Positions 1 through 7,887 of a DNA stretch of 64,000 nucleotides are shown piece by piece. The translations under genes and the position numbers were made by a program. The notes under the pieces are model-generated. The model did no database searches, was not told the DNA's origin, and saw only the letters and a list, made by a program, of their open reading frames with translations. Each line of letters starts with the position of its first letter. Position 1 is the first letter of the stretch. Source of the stretch: Nocardiopsis alborubida (lineage in GTDB: Bacteria; Actinomycetota; Actinomycetes; Streptosporangiales; Streptosporangiaceae); the NCBI RefSeq assembly GCF_012396365.1, contig NZ_JAAXPG010000002.1, forward strand, positions 248,001 to 312,000, given 5' to 3'.

Positions 1-123
1 TTCGCCTCGCTCTACAGCATGGGTTACGTCCGGTTCAGCCCAAAACCACACGGGGATGCATGCGCACGCTGAAACCGAGGCCTGGTGTGGGCGACCACAG
101 TTGGCGCAGCTGGCCGTCCCCAT
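1..123 (-). CDS. Zinc-knuckle HTH regulator, copy 1 (partial, cut by window edge)
   Basis: Only the first 41 codons are inside the window. The start is the ATG read from position 123, with GGAGGAG 8 nt upstream. The N-terminus carries four cysteines (C6, C9, C20, C22; spacing CX2CX10CXC) followed by a Trp/Phe-rich stretch and EPDV. It is nearly the same as the N-termini of the regulators at 1005-2243, 3332-4699 and 5811-7304. By analogy it should continue leftwards into a helix-turn-helix and a repeat-rich region, so it is taken as the fourth member of this family. DNA binding and zinc binding are inferences. The rest of the gene is not visible, so intactness is unknown. Confidence 0.7.
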   Translation of the reverse strand, partial: MGTASCANCGRPHQASVSACACIPVWFWAEPDVTHAVERGE

Positions 124-198
124 GTGGGTGACTCCTCCATATGCAGGGTGAACCCTGTTCGGGTTGTGCCAGCGTAACCAGTTGCCTCCGGCCAGGCT

Positions 199-214
199 CG
201 GGACTTTGGTCCTG
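199..214. promoter_or_regulatory. Inverted repeat upstream of regulator copy 1
   Basis: CGGGACTTTGGTCCTG is an imperfect palindrome. It lies in a stretch (about 166-220) that closely matches the region upstream of the regulator at 1005-2243, where the palindrome is perfect (2320-2335). Its place about 75 bp upstream of the start at 123 suggests an operator. Which protein binds is an inference; the adjacent regulator is the obvious candidate. Confidence 0.4.
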
Positions 215-281
215 AGGATCTTCAGCCGCAGTGTCGAGGCCATGGTGTGTGGCACGCCAGCACGTGGTGCTGCGTCGCGTT

Positions 282-989
282 TCACTGAGCTTGGAGGTAC
301 GGGTGCAGTGCCGGGATGGTCGTCTTCTGTTCGGTGCTCAACGCCTCGGCGAAGATGCCCTGGGGTCGGCGTCGGGGTGGGCAGGTGATGGTGCGTGTCG
401 GTGTCACGATGAGGTCGACGCTGGCGTCATGGGGCCCTTCGGGCAGGTCTTCGTCGAGGACTTGAAGGTCGTGCACGGTGGTGACGATCAACGTCTCAGG
501 TCCCATGAGCCCAGCGTCGGCGAGCAGGCCCATCTCGATGTCGCTGTAGCCGGCGCCCTTGCCGAGGCGGATTCCGGCGGAGTTGACGGCGACGCTTCCG
601 CACACGACCACATCCACGGGGCGCATCTGGGGCACCGTCACCCGCGGGGCGTGTTCAGCGGCCCACGCCTTCGTCGCAGAAACACGCCCTGGCACTCCCA
701 GGGCAAGGTCCAGGGAGTAGAAGGGCTGGAGGCTGGCCAGGCGGGGCACGGCCATGTACACCTGCTTGCCCGCGTCGATCGCGGCCTCTCGTACTTCGGC
801 CTGGGCTTTGTCGGGGTTGGACTTGACCACGTGCGCGGCGCGCCACCGTTCATGCTCGCTCAGGCGTTGAGCGGCATCCGGTGCGCCGTGGAAGTCGGGG
901 ATCTTGCCTTGGACGCTACCGGTCCGGCCGGCACCTGCGGTGTCCATGCGTTCCCAGACGCGCTGGCGCACCTGCTCCTTGGTGTTCAT
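282..989 (-). CDS. 5-formyltetrahydrofolate cyclo-ligase family protein
   Basis: This 235-residue protein resembles the MTHFSD-like branch of the 5-formyl-THF cyclo-ligase fold. That fold uses ATP to convert 5-formyltetrahydrofolate to 5,10-methenyltetrahydrofolate. The diagnostic glycine-rich segment IRLGKGAGYSDIE is near residue 140, and the N-terminal half has the branch's VRERVW-like start and VVKSNPD / YMAVPRL segments. It starts at the ATG read from 989, 15 nt after the stop of the regulator at 1005-2243, so the two are probably cotranscribed. The branch is often of uncertain substrate in bacteria, so a true folate role is not assured. Confidence 0.75.
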   Translation of the reverse strand: MNTKEQVRQRVWERMDTAGAGRTGSVQGKIPDFHGAPDAAQRLSEHERWRAAHVVKSNPDKAQAEVREAAIDAGKQVYMAVPRLASLQPFYSLDLALGVPGRVSATKAWAAEHAPRVTVPQMRPVDVVVCGSVAVNSAGIRLGKGAGYSDIEMGLLADAGLMGPETLIVTTVHDLQVLDEDLPEGPHDASVDLIVTPTRTITCPPRRRPQGIFAEALSTEQKTTIPALHPYLQAQ

Positions 990-1004
990 GTGCTGCTTTC
1001 GGTG

Positions 1005-2243
1005 TCAGGAAGCGAGGAAGGTGAACAGCCGGTCGTGGATGTCAGCGACCCAGGGCTCGCGGCGCCACGGTCGCAGTTCGCGTGAGGCTGTGGCGACCAG
1101 GGGGAGGGCACCGCCAGCCCAGGTGGTTTCGACCATGCCCAAGGCCTGTTGGAGGGACTGTACTGCGTGATCGGGGCGGCGTTGGCGTATGTGGGCCAAG
1201 GCGAGGTTGGCGACCACGATGGCTTGGGATTTGACACGCCCATGCAGTAGAGGAACGGCCTGCTCCAGAAGGGTTTGAGCCCGGTCAGGACAGTTCAGGG
1301 CGAGGTAGATGGAGCCGGCCATGCGCAGACGGCGCCCCGACCATTCGTCGGTGTCGAGGTCGGCTTGTTGCGCGTAGGTGTCGGCGGCGTCCAAGTGGTG
1401 TTCGGCCTCGGCGCGGTTGCCCATGCGGGCGTGGGCTTCGCTGATGTGCAGGGCCACCGAGGCTTGGGTCGCGGGGTGGCCCTCGGCGGCGTGGGAGGCG
1501 CGTTGCGCGCTGGCCAGGGCTTCGTGAAGGTCTCCGCCGCTGCTGTAGAGAGGGATGAACGCGCGTCGCAGGAGCGCTTTCGCGGCAACCGTGCGGTCCC
1601 TGCTCTCTTGGGCGGCCAGGACCGCTTCGTTCAGGTACATGGCTGCGGTGGAGCCGTCCTTGCGGTGGGAAGCATCCCAGACGAGTTGTCCCATGAGCAG
1701 GGCTGACCTGCCTCTGAGGCCCAGCAGCATGTGAAGTTGGGATGCAGACCTGGTGCTGGTCCTGATGAGGGCGCCGTGGAGCTGTCCGGCCTCGGCGAGC
1801 ACGGAGGCTGAAGGCAGCACGTCGTAGTCGCGTTCCAGGCGTTGGAGTTCGCTACTGAGCCAGCCCACAGTGTCGGTATCGGCAGAGGCCAGAGGCTTCC
1901 ACACAGGGTCGCGCTGCTGAGATGGAGGCGACTGCGGGGAAAGCGGAGCGTGGTCCCAGGCGCCGAGGCCTTCGAGCGCGGTATGGGCGAGGTTACGGTC
2001 GAGCGGGCGACCGCGCTCCACACGGCTGATGGTGCTCTGATGGACGCCGCACATCCGCGCGAGGGCCCACTGCTTCAATCCGGGTACGCGTCGCCGTAGC
2101 TGACGGATCACCTCGGCGGCGTCTGTCTCAGCCACAGCACGCGCTACCTGAGGTTCCGTCCAGAACCAGGCGGGGACGCATTCGCACCCCGACACCGAGG
2201 CCTGGCGTGGGCGACCACAGTTGCCACAGATGGCCGTCCCCAT
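1005..2243 (-). CDS. Zinc-knuckle HTH regulator, copy 2
   Basis: A predicted DNA-binding regulator of 412 residues. The ATG read from 2243 is preceded by GGAGGAG at 8 nt; longer upstream starts are less likely because the paralogues begin at the same place. Cysteines C6, C9, C20 and C22 form a CX2CX10CXC knuckle. Residues about 40-80 are a classic HTH (LKQWALARMCGVHQSTISR). The remaining 300 residues are Ala/Leu-rich helical pairs resembling TPRs, as in many actinobacterial XRE regulators that sense peptides or partner proteins. It is divergent from the kinase-like gene at 2430 and precedes the cyclo-ligase gene. The ligand and targets are unknown. Confidence 0.8.
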   Translation of the reverse strand: MGTAICGNCGRPRQASVSGCECVPAWFWTEPQVARAVAETDAAEVIRQLRRRVPGLKQWALARMCGVHQSTISRVERGRPLDRNLAHTALEGLGAWDHAPLSPQSPPSQQRDPVWKPLASADTDTVGWLSSELQRLERDYDVLPSASVLAEAGQLHGALIRTSTRSASQLHMLLGLRGRSALLMGQLVWDASHRKDGSTAAMYLNEAVLAAQESRDRTVAAKALLRRAFIPLYSSGGDLHEALASAQRASHAAEGHPATQASVALHISEAHARMGNRAEAEHHLDAADTYAQQADLDTDEWSGRRLRMAGSIYLALNCPDRAQTLLEQAVPLLHGRVKSQAIVVANLALAHIRQRRPDHAVQSLQQALGMVETTWAGGALPLVATASRELRPWRREPWVADIHDRLFTFLAS

Positions 2244-2319
2244 GCGGATGACTCCTCCATACGTCAGATCCAACGGTGTGGATGTGGTGCCAGCGTAGCC
2301 AGTGCCCACAGGCCAAGAT

Positions 2320-2335
2320 CGGGACCTTGGTCCCG
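2320..2335. promoter_or_regulatory. Perfect palindrome in the divergent promoter region
   Basis: CGGGACCTTGGTCCCG is a perfect 7-bp inverted repeat with a 2-nt centre. It lies between the regulator starting at 2243 (minus) and the phosphotransferase starting at 2430 (plus). The same block with a slightly decayed palindrome occurs upstream of regulator copy 1 (199-214). Autoregulation and control of the kinase-like gene are inferences from position. Confidence 0.5.
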
Positions 2336-2429
2336 AGGTCACCGCGATCCTTGCGTTGCGGCTACTTCGACCTGAGTTCAGGGTTTTACAGAAGGCCGGT
2401 GTCCGTGACCTCACTCGAGGTGCGAAACA

Positions 2430-3335
2430 ATGAGCGCGATGGACACCGAGACCTTCGACGTAGCCAGCAGCCTCAAAACCCTTCGCCTCGCATGCACTGC
2501 GGTCGGCCTTTCGATGGCACAGGAGCCTGAACTCATCCGGTTGGGTGAGAACGCGGTCTGGCGCCTGCCGGAGCACCGTCTGGTCGCTCGTGTGGCACGC
2601 TCCATTGATCGTTTCCCCCTCGCGGAACGCGGCGTTCAGCTCGCCCGGTGGATGCACAGCCACCACGTTCCCGCTGTGCTACCCTCCGACGAGGTGGCCA
2701 ACCCCGTGCGTACCGACGATGATCGTGTGGTCACCTGGTGGACCGAGGTCCGCCACCACAGGCCCGCCACCCCCGCGCAACTGGGAGCCGCGCTCCGTGC
2801 CCTGCACGACATGCCACTCCCCACCCCCGACCTCGTCAGCCTTCCGGAGGCATCGACCGTCGACAAGGTCGACCAGCGCCTCGCCGCGGTGAGCTTGACC
2901 GAACCCGACCGGGACTTCTTGCAGAGCATGGCCGCCCGCCTGCACAGGGAGTACACCGATCTCACCTACGACCTGCCTTACGGGCTCGTCCATGGTGACG
3001 CCCACGCGGCGAACCTGCTGGTGACGTCGGACAGTCAACTGGGATGGGTGGACCTGGACGGTGTGGCGATGGGACAACCAGAGTGGGACCTGGTGCTCAC
3101 CCCCATCGAACACGAATGCGGCTGGGTCACCTCGGACGCCTACCAGGAGTTCGTCGATGCTTACGGGTACGACGTCACCACCAGCCCCGCTTACCCGGTG
3201 CTCCGGGAGGTCCGGCTGCTGAGGATGACGTCCTGGTTGGCCCAACTTCCCAGCGCACAGGCCCGTGACGAAGTGACGCGTCGCATCCGGGACCTACGCG
3301 AAGGCACTCCCATCCAAGGGTGGCAGGCGTTCTAA
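2430..3335 (+). CDS. Aminoglycoside/choline-kinase-like phosphotransferase, copy 1
   Basis: A 301-residue member of the APH/choline kinase superfamily, which transfers phosphate from ATP to a small hydroxylated substrate. The catalytic loop reads HGDAHAAN at residues 188-195, followed by the metal-binding WVDLDG about 15 residues later. The PEWDL segment after it is usual for these families. The length is typical. A second ATG (codon 4) could also start it. It is transcribed away from the regulator at 1005-2243 and its stop overlaps the convergent stop of the regulator at 3332-4699. Substrate unknown; antibiotic resistance cannot be inferred from sequence alone. Confidence 0.8.
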   Translation: MSAMDTETFDVASSLKTLRLACTAVGLSMAQEPELIRLGENAVWRLPEHRLVARVARSIDRFPLAERGVQLARWMHSHHVPAVLPSDEVANPVRTDDDRVVTWWTEVRHHRPATPAQLGAALRALHDMPLPTPDLVSLPEASTVDKVDQRLAAVSLTEPDRDFLQSMAARLHREYTDLTYDLPYGLVHGDAHAANLLVTSDSQLGWVDLDGVAMGQPEWDLVLTPIEHECGWVTSDAYQEFVDAYGYDVTTSPAYPVLREVRLLRMTSWLAQLPSAQARDEVTRRIRDLREGTPIQGWQAF

Positions 3336-4699
3336 CGGGGGAACTCCTGCAACGTCCGTTCCACGTTGTGGCGCATTCGGCTCGCGACCGGGTCGTTGCC
3401 GAACGCGATCGTGGCCGAACTCAACTCCAGCAGGTCTTGGCGTACACGTGCGGAGCGCACCGTGGTGACGGCGCTCAGCAGCGGTGCTGAGGCCTCGTCT
3501 GCGCTCTGGAGGTCTTCCATGGCCAGATGCAGGCGGGCGAGCTTGGCTCGGGACAGGGTCGAGGCGCGTGCGGCATCGGCGGTGTGTCCGTGTACGGCCT
3601 TGCCCAGAAGGTCCACGGTCTGTGCCCGGTCATGGCCGCCCATCGCGATCGGGTGTAGAGCCTGACCGGCGTCGCCGGCCAGTTGGGCCGTGTCGTAGAA
3701 ACTCATCCACTCCGGATCATCGCCTTGGTCGTGGTGTTCGAAGTAGTCGTGTGCTGCCTCGATGTGGCTCAGGCATTCGCGCCGGTGGCCGAGCGCGCCG
3801 TGAGCGCGTGCGGTGACGACTGCGGCGGCCGTGCGCAGAAGGTGGCTGGATTCTCGGGCTGAGCCGGACGCCATGCCCAGCATGTCCAAGGCGTCCTTGG
3901 GAGCTCCGTTGTGGATGGCGGCCCGTGCCATATCGGTGAGCAGGCTTGTCAGGACGAGGGGATCTTGCGCTTCGGTCGCCATGGACAAGCCCAGCAGCCA
4001 GCAACGGCGGGCCGTGGTGAGGTCATGATCATCGAAGGCCATCCACCCGGCGACTTTGCTGATGCGAGCCAGGGCCACACGCAGGAGGTTACGCACCTGG
4101 GGGCCACACGAGGCGTGGCGGTACACCTCGCTCACATGGTGGAGTTGGCCGAGCACAGCGCTGCGTGATAGTCCGCCCCCGTGCAGGAAGTCCCAGCGCT
4201 CCATGAGGTTCGTGGTCTGTTCGAGGTACGCCACGTCCTGGGCGGACACACGTGTGGGGATCGTGGTCGTGGGGCGAATGCCGTCCATCAAAGCCGAGAC
4301 CGGTATGGGTGTGCCGCCGAAAACCGTCGTCCCGGCGTAGCTGACGAACGACCCGGCCAATGCAGCGTCGCCTGGAAGTACCGCGGCTGAGGACCGCGAA
4401 GGCAAGGGTGTCTCTGGGGTTGGCGCACCGAGGCCTTCGAGAGCTGCCTGGGCGAGGTTGCGATCGAGCGGGCGACCGCGCTCCACACGGCTGATGGTGC
4501 TCTGGTGGACGCCGCACATCCGTGCGATCGCCCACTGTTTCAGTCCGGGCACTCGCCGTCGTAGTTGACGGATGACCTCGGCGGCGTCTGTCGCGGCCAC
4601 AGCACGCGACACCTGAGGCTCATTCCAGAACCAGTCAGGGATGCAGATACAACCGGTGACCGTGGTGCCGCGGCTGCGGCCACAGTTAGCGCACGTCAT
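3332..4699 (-). CDS. Zinc-knuckle HTH regulator, copy 3
   Basis: A 455-residue paralogue of the regulator at 1005-2243. The ATG read from 4699 has GCGGAG 9 nt upstream. The knuckle cysteines are C3, C6, C17 and C19. The HTH (LKQWAIARMCGVHQSTISR) is almost identical to copy 2, suggesting similar DNA recognition, while the C-terminal repeat region has diverged and is about 40 residues longer. It is transcribed away from the second phosphotransferase gene and converges on the first, overlapping it by a few bases. A DNA-binding role is inferred from the HTH; what the C-terminal region senses is unknown. Confidence 0.8.
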   Translation of the reverse strand: MTCANCGRSRGTTVTGCICIPDWFWNEPQVSRAVAATDAAEVIRQLRRRVPGLKQWAIARMCGVHQSTISRVERGRPLDRNLAQAALEGLGAPTPETPLPSRSSAAVLPGDAALAGSFVSYAGTTVFGGTPIPVSALMDGIRPTTTIPTRVSAQDVAYLEQTTNLMERWDFLHGGGLSRSAVLGQLHHVSEVYRHASCGPQVRNLLRVALARISKVAGWMAFDDHDLTTARRCWLLGLSMATEAQDPLVLTSLLTDMARAAIHNGAPKDALDMLGMASGSARESSHLLRTAAAVVTARAHGALGHRRECLSHIEAAHDYFEHHDQGDDPEWMSFYDTAQLAGDAGQALHPIAMGGHDRAQTVDLLGKAVHGHTADAARASTLSRAKLARLHLAMEDLQSADEASAPLLSAVTTVRSARVRQDLLELSSATIAFGNDPVASRMRHNVERTLQEFPR

Positions 4700-4724
4700 T
4701 CGATCAGACTCCGCAGGGTGATTC

Positions 4725-4741
4725 GGCGACGCAACGTCGCC
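4725..4741. promoter_or_regulatory. Perfect palindrome upstream of regulator copy 3
   Basis: GGCGACGCAACGTCGCC is a perfect 7-bp inverted repeat with a 3-nt centre. It is flanked by GATT and AATC, which extend the symmetry apart from one base. It begins 26 bp upstream of the start at 4699, in the divergent region with the phosphotransferase at 4913. It is unlike the CGGGACC palindrome of copies 1 and 2. An operator function is inferred. Confidence 0.45.
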
Positions 4742-4900
4742 AATCAGAATGAAAGTGGGACAAACAAGACAAGCGCAAACTCCCTCTGGTGAAGGGATGA
4801 GCGAAAGACGTTGATATCACGTCTGGTGTTCCCTTCTGATGCGGAATCCCATAAACGGATCAACGGCGCGGATCACCCTTCCCGGATACGGCAGCGGCCC

Positions 4901-4915
4901 TACAGTGACAGGGTG
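4901..4915 (+). promoter_or_regulatory. Possible leaderless promoter -10 and start
   Basis: TACAGT (4901-4906) fits an actinobacterial -10 box. The GTG start at 4913 follows 6 nt later, leaving almost no 5' leader. No convincing Shine-Dalgarno precedes this GTG. Together these suggest leaderless initiation. The -35 region is poorly conserved. Confidence 0.35.
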
Positions 4916-5809
4916 GACGCTCCTTCTTCGCCCGACCTCACAGCCGGCTTCGCTCTCAGCCTCGCCGCGCGGGCAGCCGAGATGCTGGGATGTTCCTCCC
5001 AAGGTGCAACAGTGCTCGGCCCGGTGGGAGACAACGCCACCGTGCTCCTGCCCCAGGAACGGACGGTGTTGCGCATCAGCGCCGCCTCCCAGTACGACCG
5101 TGCGCGTCAGGAGCTGCGTCTGGCGCGATGGCTGACCGAATCCGGCATCCCCGTCACCCAGCCCATCAGCGGTGCTGGCCCACTGCGGTGTGAGGGGTGG
5201 GTGGTGACCGCTTGGCGGGAGATCACCGGGCTGCGTCCGGCGAGCACCGAGGTGATTGGTGCGGTCTTGGGCCGATTGCACCAACTGCAGGAGCCGCAGT
5301 TCGGATTGCCCGAGCTCGATCCGCTGGAAGGAGTGGAGGGTTACCTACATGTCAGCGACCTACCCCAGAGCGACCTGTGCTTTCTTCGACAGACACTGGT
5401 GGAGCTGCGCCAGGCATGGGGAAGGCTGGAGTCCGCACTGCCGGTGGGGCCGGTGCACGGTGACGCCCACCGCAAGAACATCGTCCAAGACAGTGCCGGG
5501 CATCCGGTAGTGCTGGACCTGGAACGGTTCAGCATGGGCATGCGCGAGTGGGATCTGGTGATCGCTGCGGTGTACGAGCGCCTGGGCTGGTTCAGCCCAG
5601 GCGAGTATGCCCGGTTCATCGACGCCTACGGGTGGGACGTACGCACCTGGGAAGGGTTCGAGACCTTGGTTGCGGTGCGGGAGCTGCGGATGACAGCGTG
5701 GTTGTGCGCCCGCACCCGGCGCGAACCGCGCCTGTTGCCCGAGGCCCGGCGTCGGGTGGCTTCGCTCCGCGCCCCTGAGGGCTCACGCGATTGGCGTCCT
5801 GGGGTGTGA
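4913..5809 (+). CDS. Aminoglycoside/choline-kinase-like phosphotransferase, copy 2
   Basis: A 298-residue phosphotransferase with the APH-type catalytic loop HGDAHRKN (from residue 182) and the downstream VVLDLERF metal-binding segment, then REWDL. It is clearly related to the enzyme at 2430-3335 but quite diverged, so the two probably act on different substrates or arose long ago. The GTG at 4913 is chosen because homology begins there and a -10-like box lies just upstream; the frame is open further upstream. It is divergent from regulator copy 3 and ends 1 nt from the convergent stop of regulator copy 4. Substrate unknown. Confidence 0.75.
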   Translation: MDAPSSPDLTAGFALSLAARAAEMLGCSSQGATVLGPVGDNATVLLPQERTVLRISAASQYDRARQELRLARWLTESGIPVTQPISGAGPLRCEGWVVTAWREITGLRPASTEVIGAVLGRLHQLQEPQFGLPELDPLEGVEGYLHVSDLPQSDLCFLRQTLVELRQAWGRLESALPVGPVHGDAHRKNIVQDSAGHPVVLDLERFSMGMREWDLVIAAVYERLGWFSPGEYARFIDAYGWDVRTWEGFETLVAVRELRMTAWLCARTRREPRLLPEARRRVASLRAPEGSRDWRPGV

Positions 5810-5810
5810 A

Positions 5811-7304
5811 TCAGGAGCTGAGAGCGCGCTCGGTGACATGGTCGCGGAACTCGCGAACCGCCGGCGTTCGGGCGTAGGGCTCCAGTTGCTTCTGGAACCG
5901 GTCGAGGTAGGCCTTGACCCGTGCGGACCGCAACCGTCCGGCCTCGTTGAGGACGCGGGTGGCGGTGGCACAGGCCGTTTCTAGGTCGGGGCCGCCCGGG
6001 CGCATCAGGTGGGCACCAGCGTGGATGAGGCCGGCGAAGGTACGGCTGCGGCGGAAGGCGGCGGGCGCGAGGTCCACGGATTGGCAGGCGTGCTCGGCCG
6101 CTAGAGCTCCGTGGCCCAGGTCGTGGAAGCAGTGGGCGAGTTCGTCGGAAAGTTCGGAGGCGTCGAAGTAGGACATCCACGGCGGCTCTTCGTCTTGGTG
6201 GATGCGGGAGAAGGCGGTCTCCATCTCCTGTAGAGCGCGCGAGCAGGCGCGCTCTTCGCCGAGAGAAGCGAGGGCTCGGGCTTCCATGGCGGCGAGCATG
6301 GCCTGGATGGCGGGGGTGCTGTGCCCTTGGGTGCCGGTTTTGGCAGTGCGGGCGAAGTCGACCGCGGTTCGGTATTCGCCGAGGAAGTTGGCCTGATGGC
6401 TCAACAGGGCCAGAGCCTTGGCTCCCAGGAGCCGGTTCGAGGCCAGATGTGCCAGGTTCAGTGATTGCAGAAAGTAGCGCCGTCCCAGGGCGTGCAGTCC
6501 GGCGTCGTAGGCCATGGCACCGACCTTGGCAGCGAATCTGGCCGCCGCGCTGAACAGGGAGCGGCCGATTTCGGGGGTGAAGTTACCGTGCAGGAGAGGT
6601 GTGACCTCGCTGTTGAGGTACTGGACCGCGGCCGTGCGCGCGTGCCCCCCTCCGAACTCGTGGTCCAGGGCTTCGAACAGGTCACAAGCACGGGTGATCG
6701 CTAGGACGTCGTCGGCTCCCACACTCAACGGCGCCTGGTCGTTGGCCTCGAGTAGGGCGGGAGGGGCCACGATCCAGCGCAGCACAGGGGCGCTGAGGTG
6801 GTCGGCGGGGGTCAGAGCCCAGGTGAGGGGGTCTTCGTGGTGCAGGTCGGCGCGCCAGAGCCGGTGTGCACTGGTCACAGCGCTGCGGCTGGACTCGGTG
6901 AAGAGCTCAACATCCACCAGGGTTGCTGTGTCGGGGCTCTGCGCGGACGGGGTTGGCTCCTGTACCGCGGACAGGGCTGCCTGGCCGGGGGTGGGGGCTC
7001 CCAATCCATGCAGTACACCGTGGACCACGTCGGGATCGGTGAGAGGGCGGCCCTGGCCAGCGCGGCTGATGGTGCTCTGGTGAACACCGCACATCCGAGC
7101 GATCGCCCACTGTGTCAGGCTCGGTATGCGGCGCCGCAGCTGGCGGATCACCTCCCCAGCGTCGGCACTCTCCACCGCACGGGCCACTGCGGGCTCGTCC
7201 CAAAACCACACGGGAACGCATGCGCATCCTCGTGTGCCCTCACCACGGGACCGTCCGCAGTTGCCGCAGATCATCACCCGGTTCACCTGGGCTTTCGTGC
7301 TCAT
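5811..7304 (-). CDS. Zinc-knuckle HTH regulator, copy 4
   Basis: The most divergent paralogue, 497 residues from the ATG read at 7304. A shorter form from the ATG at 7274 would line up better with the other copies; neither has a strong ribosome-binding site. Counting from 7304, the knuckle cysteines are C13, C16, C27 and C29. The HTH (LTQWAIARMCGVHQSTISR) is followed by a changed wing (AGQGRP instead of VERGRP). The C-terminal 350 residues are helical and TPR-like. It faces the roadblock gene across a promoter region full of TATGCA/TGCATA repeats, so it is the likely regulator of the polyketide-type operon. That role is an inference. Confidence 0.75.
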   Translation of the reverse strand: MSTKAQVNRVMICGNCGRSRGEGTRGCACVPVWFWDEPAVARAVESADAGEVIRQLRRRIPSLTQWAIARMCGVHQSTISRAGQGRPLTDPDVVHGVLHGLGAPTPGQAALSAVQEPTPSAQSPDTATLVDVELFTESSRSAVTSAHRLWRADLHHEDPLTWALTPADHLSAPVLRWIVAPPALLEANDQAPLSVGADDVLAITRACDLFEALDHEFGGGHARTAAVQYLNSEVTPLLHGNFTPEIGRSLFSAAARFAAKVGAMAYDAGLHALGRRYFLQSLNLAHLASNRLLGAKALALLSHQANFLGEYRTAVDFARTAKTGTQGHSTPAIQAMLAAMEARALASLGEERACSRALQEMETAFSRIHQDEEPPWMSYFDASELSDELAHCFHDLGHGALAAEHACQSVDLAPAAFRRSRTFAGLIHAGAHLMRPGGPDLETACATATRVLNEAGRLRSARVKAYLDRFQKQLEPYARTPAVREFRDHVTERALSS

Positions 7305-7334
7305 AAAGGGGGTGGTATGACGGAAGCTCCCGCG

Positions 7335-7407
7335 TGCATACTCGTTTATGCACAGGGCATCTCAGAATATGCACAGATGCATAGACCTGGGCATAGATTT
7401 ATGCACA
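7335..7407. promoter_or_regulatory. Array of TATGCA/TGCATA inverted repeats
   Basis: TATGCACA occurs at 7347-7354, 7368-7375 and 7400-7407, spaced 21 and 32 bp apart, close to two and three helical turns. Each copy sits in an inverted repeat: TGCATA-6nt-TATGCA (7335-7352), TATGCACAGATGCATA (7368-7383) and GCATA-4nt-TATGC (7391-7404). The cluster lies between regulator copy 4 and the start of the roadblock operon, as expected of a cooperative operator. Confidence 0.55.
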
Positions 7408-7428
7408 TGCGCGCGCAACAGTGGCCTC

Positions 7429-7887
7429 ATGACGCCTCGGAACAGCCCCTCTACCCAAGGGGATGACACCGGCAGCGACCCCCTGCCCGAGCTGTTGTCC
7501 TCGTTTGTCCACCACCATCCCGGTGTGGAAGGTGCTCTGGTTTTCACGCGCGATGGCCTTATTCGTGCCTTTTCGTCCACCATGCCGTTGGAGGACGCGG
7601 AGCGGTGGTCGGCGATCGCCAGCCAGCTGTTCTCCATGGCGGGCAGTTTCGCCCGCTACGCACAGCGCGGCACGGTGGAACAGCTGCTGCTGCGTATGAG
7701 CGACGCGTTCCTGCTGGTAATGGAAGCAACACCTGCCAGCGGCCTGGTCCTACTCGCCAGCCGCGACACCCAGTTGAAGCAGGCCGCCTTCGACGCGACC
7801 CGGCTCGTGGAGAACCTGCAGGATGCTCTGCCCCAGGAACTGTCGTCGAAGGTGGGGGCACCGTTGCTCACCGGAGTGGCCGCATGA
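7429..7887 (+). CDS. Roadblock/LC7-domain protein (conservon CvnB-like)
   Basis: A 152-residue protein with a single roadblock/LC7 fold (about residues 20-130), as in MglB and in CvnB of actinobacterial conservons, where it partners a small Ras-like GTPase. The segment GVEGALVFTRDGLIRAFSS and the following AERWSAIASQLFSMAGSFAR match the family's first strand and helix. The ATG at 7429 is chosen; upstream in-frame codons run through the operator array. It overlaps the next gene by 4 nt (ATGA), so translation is coupled. No sensor kinase gene (CvnA) is adjacent, unlike a standard conservon. Confidence 0.8.
   Translation: MTPRNSPSTQGDDTGSDPLPELLSSFVHHHPGVEGALVFTRDGLIRAFSSTMPLEDAERWSAIASQLFSMAGSFARYAQRGTVEQLLLRMSDAFLLVMEATPASGLVLLASRDTQLKQAAFDATRLVENLQDALPQELSSKVGAPLLTGVAA

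Noticed and set aside
231..1085. Plus-strand open frame of 284 codons
   Set aside because: It lies opposite the cyclo-ligase-like gene (282-989) and its translation has no family pattern; GC-rich antisense frames are common here.
2430..5809. The two phosphotransferases as antibiotic-resistance genes
   Set aside because: The catalytic loop fits APH and choline-kinase relatives equally; the context gives no resistance link.
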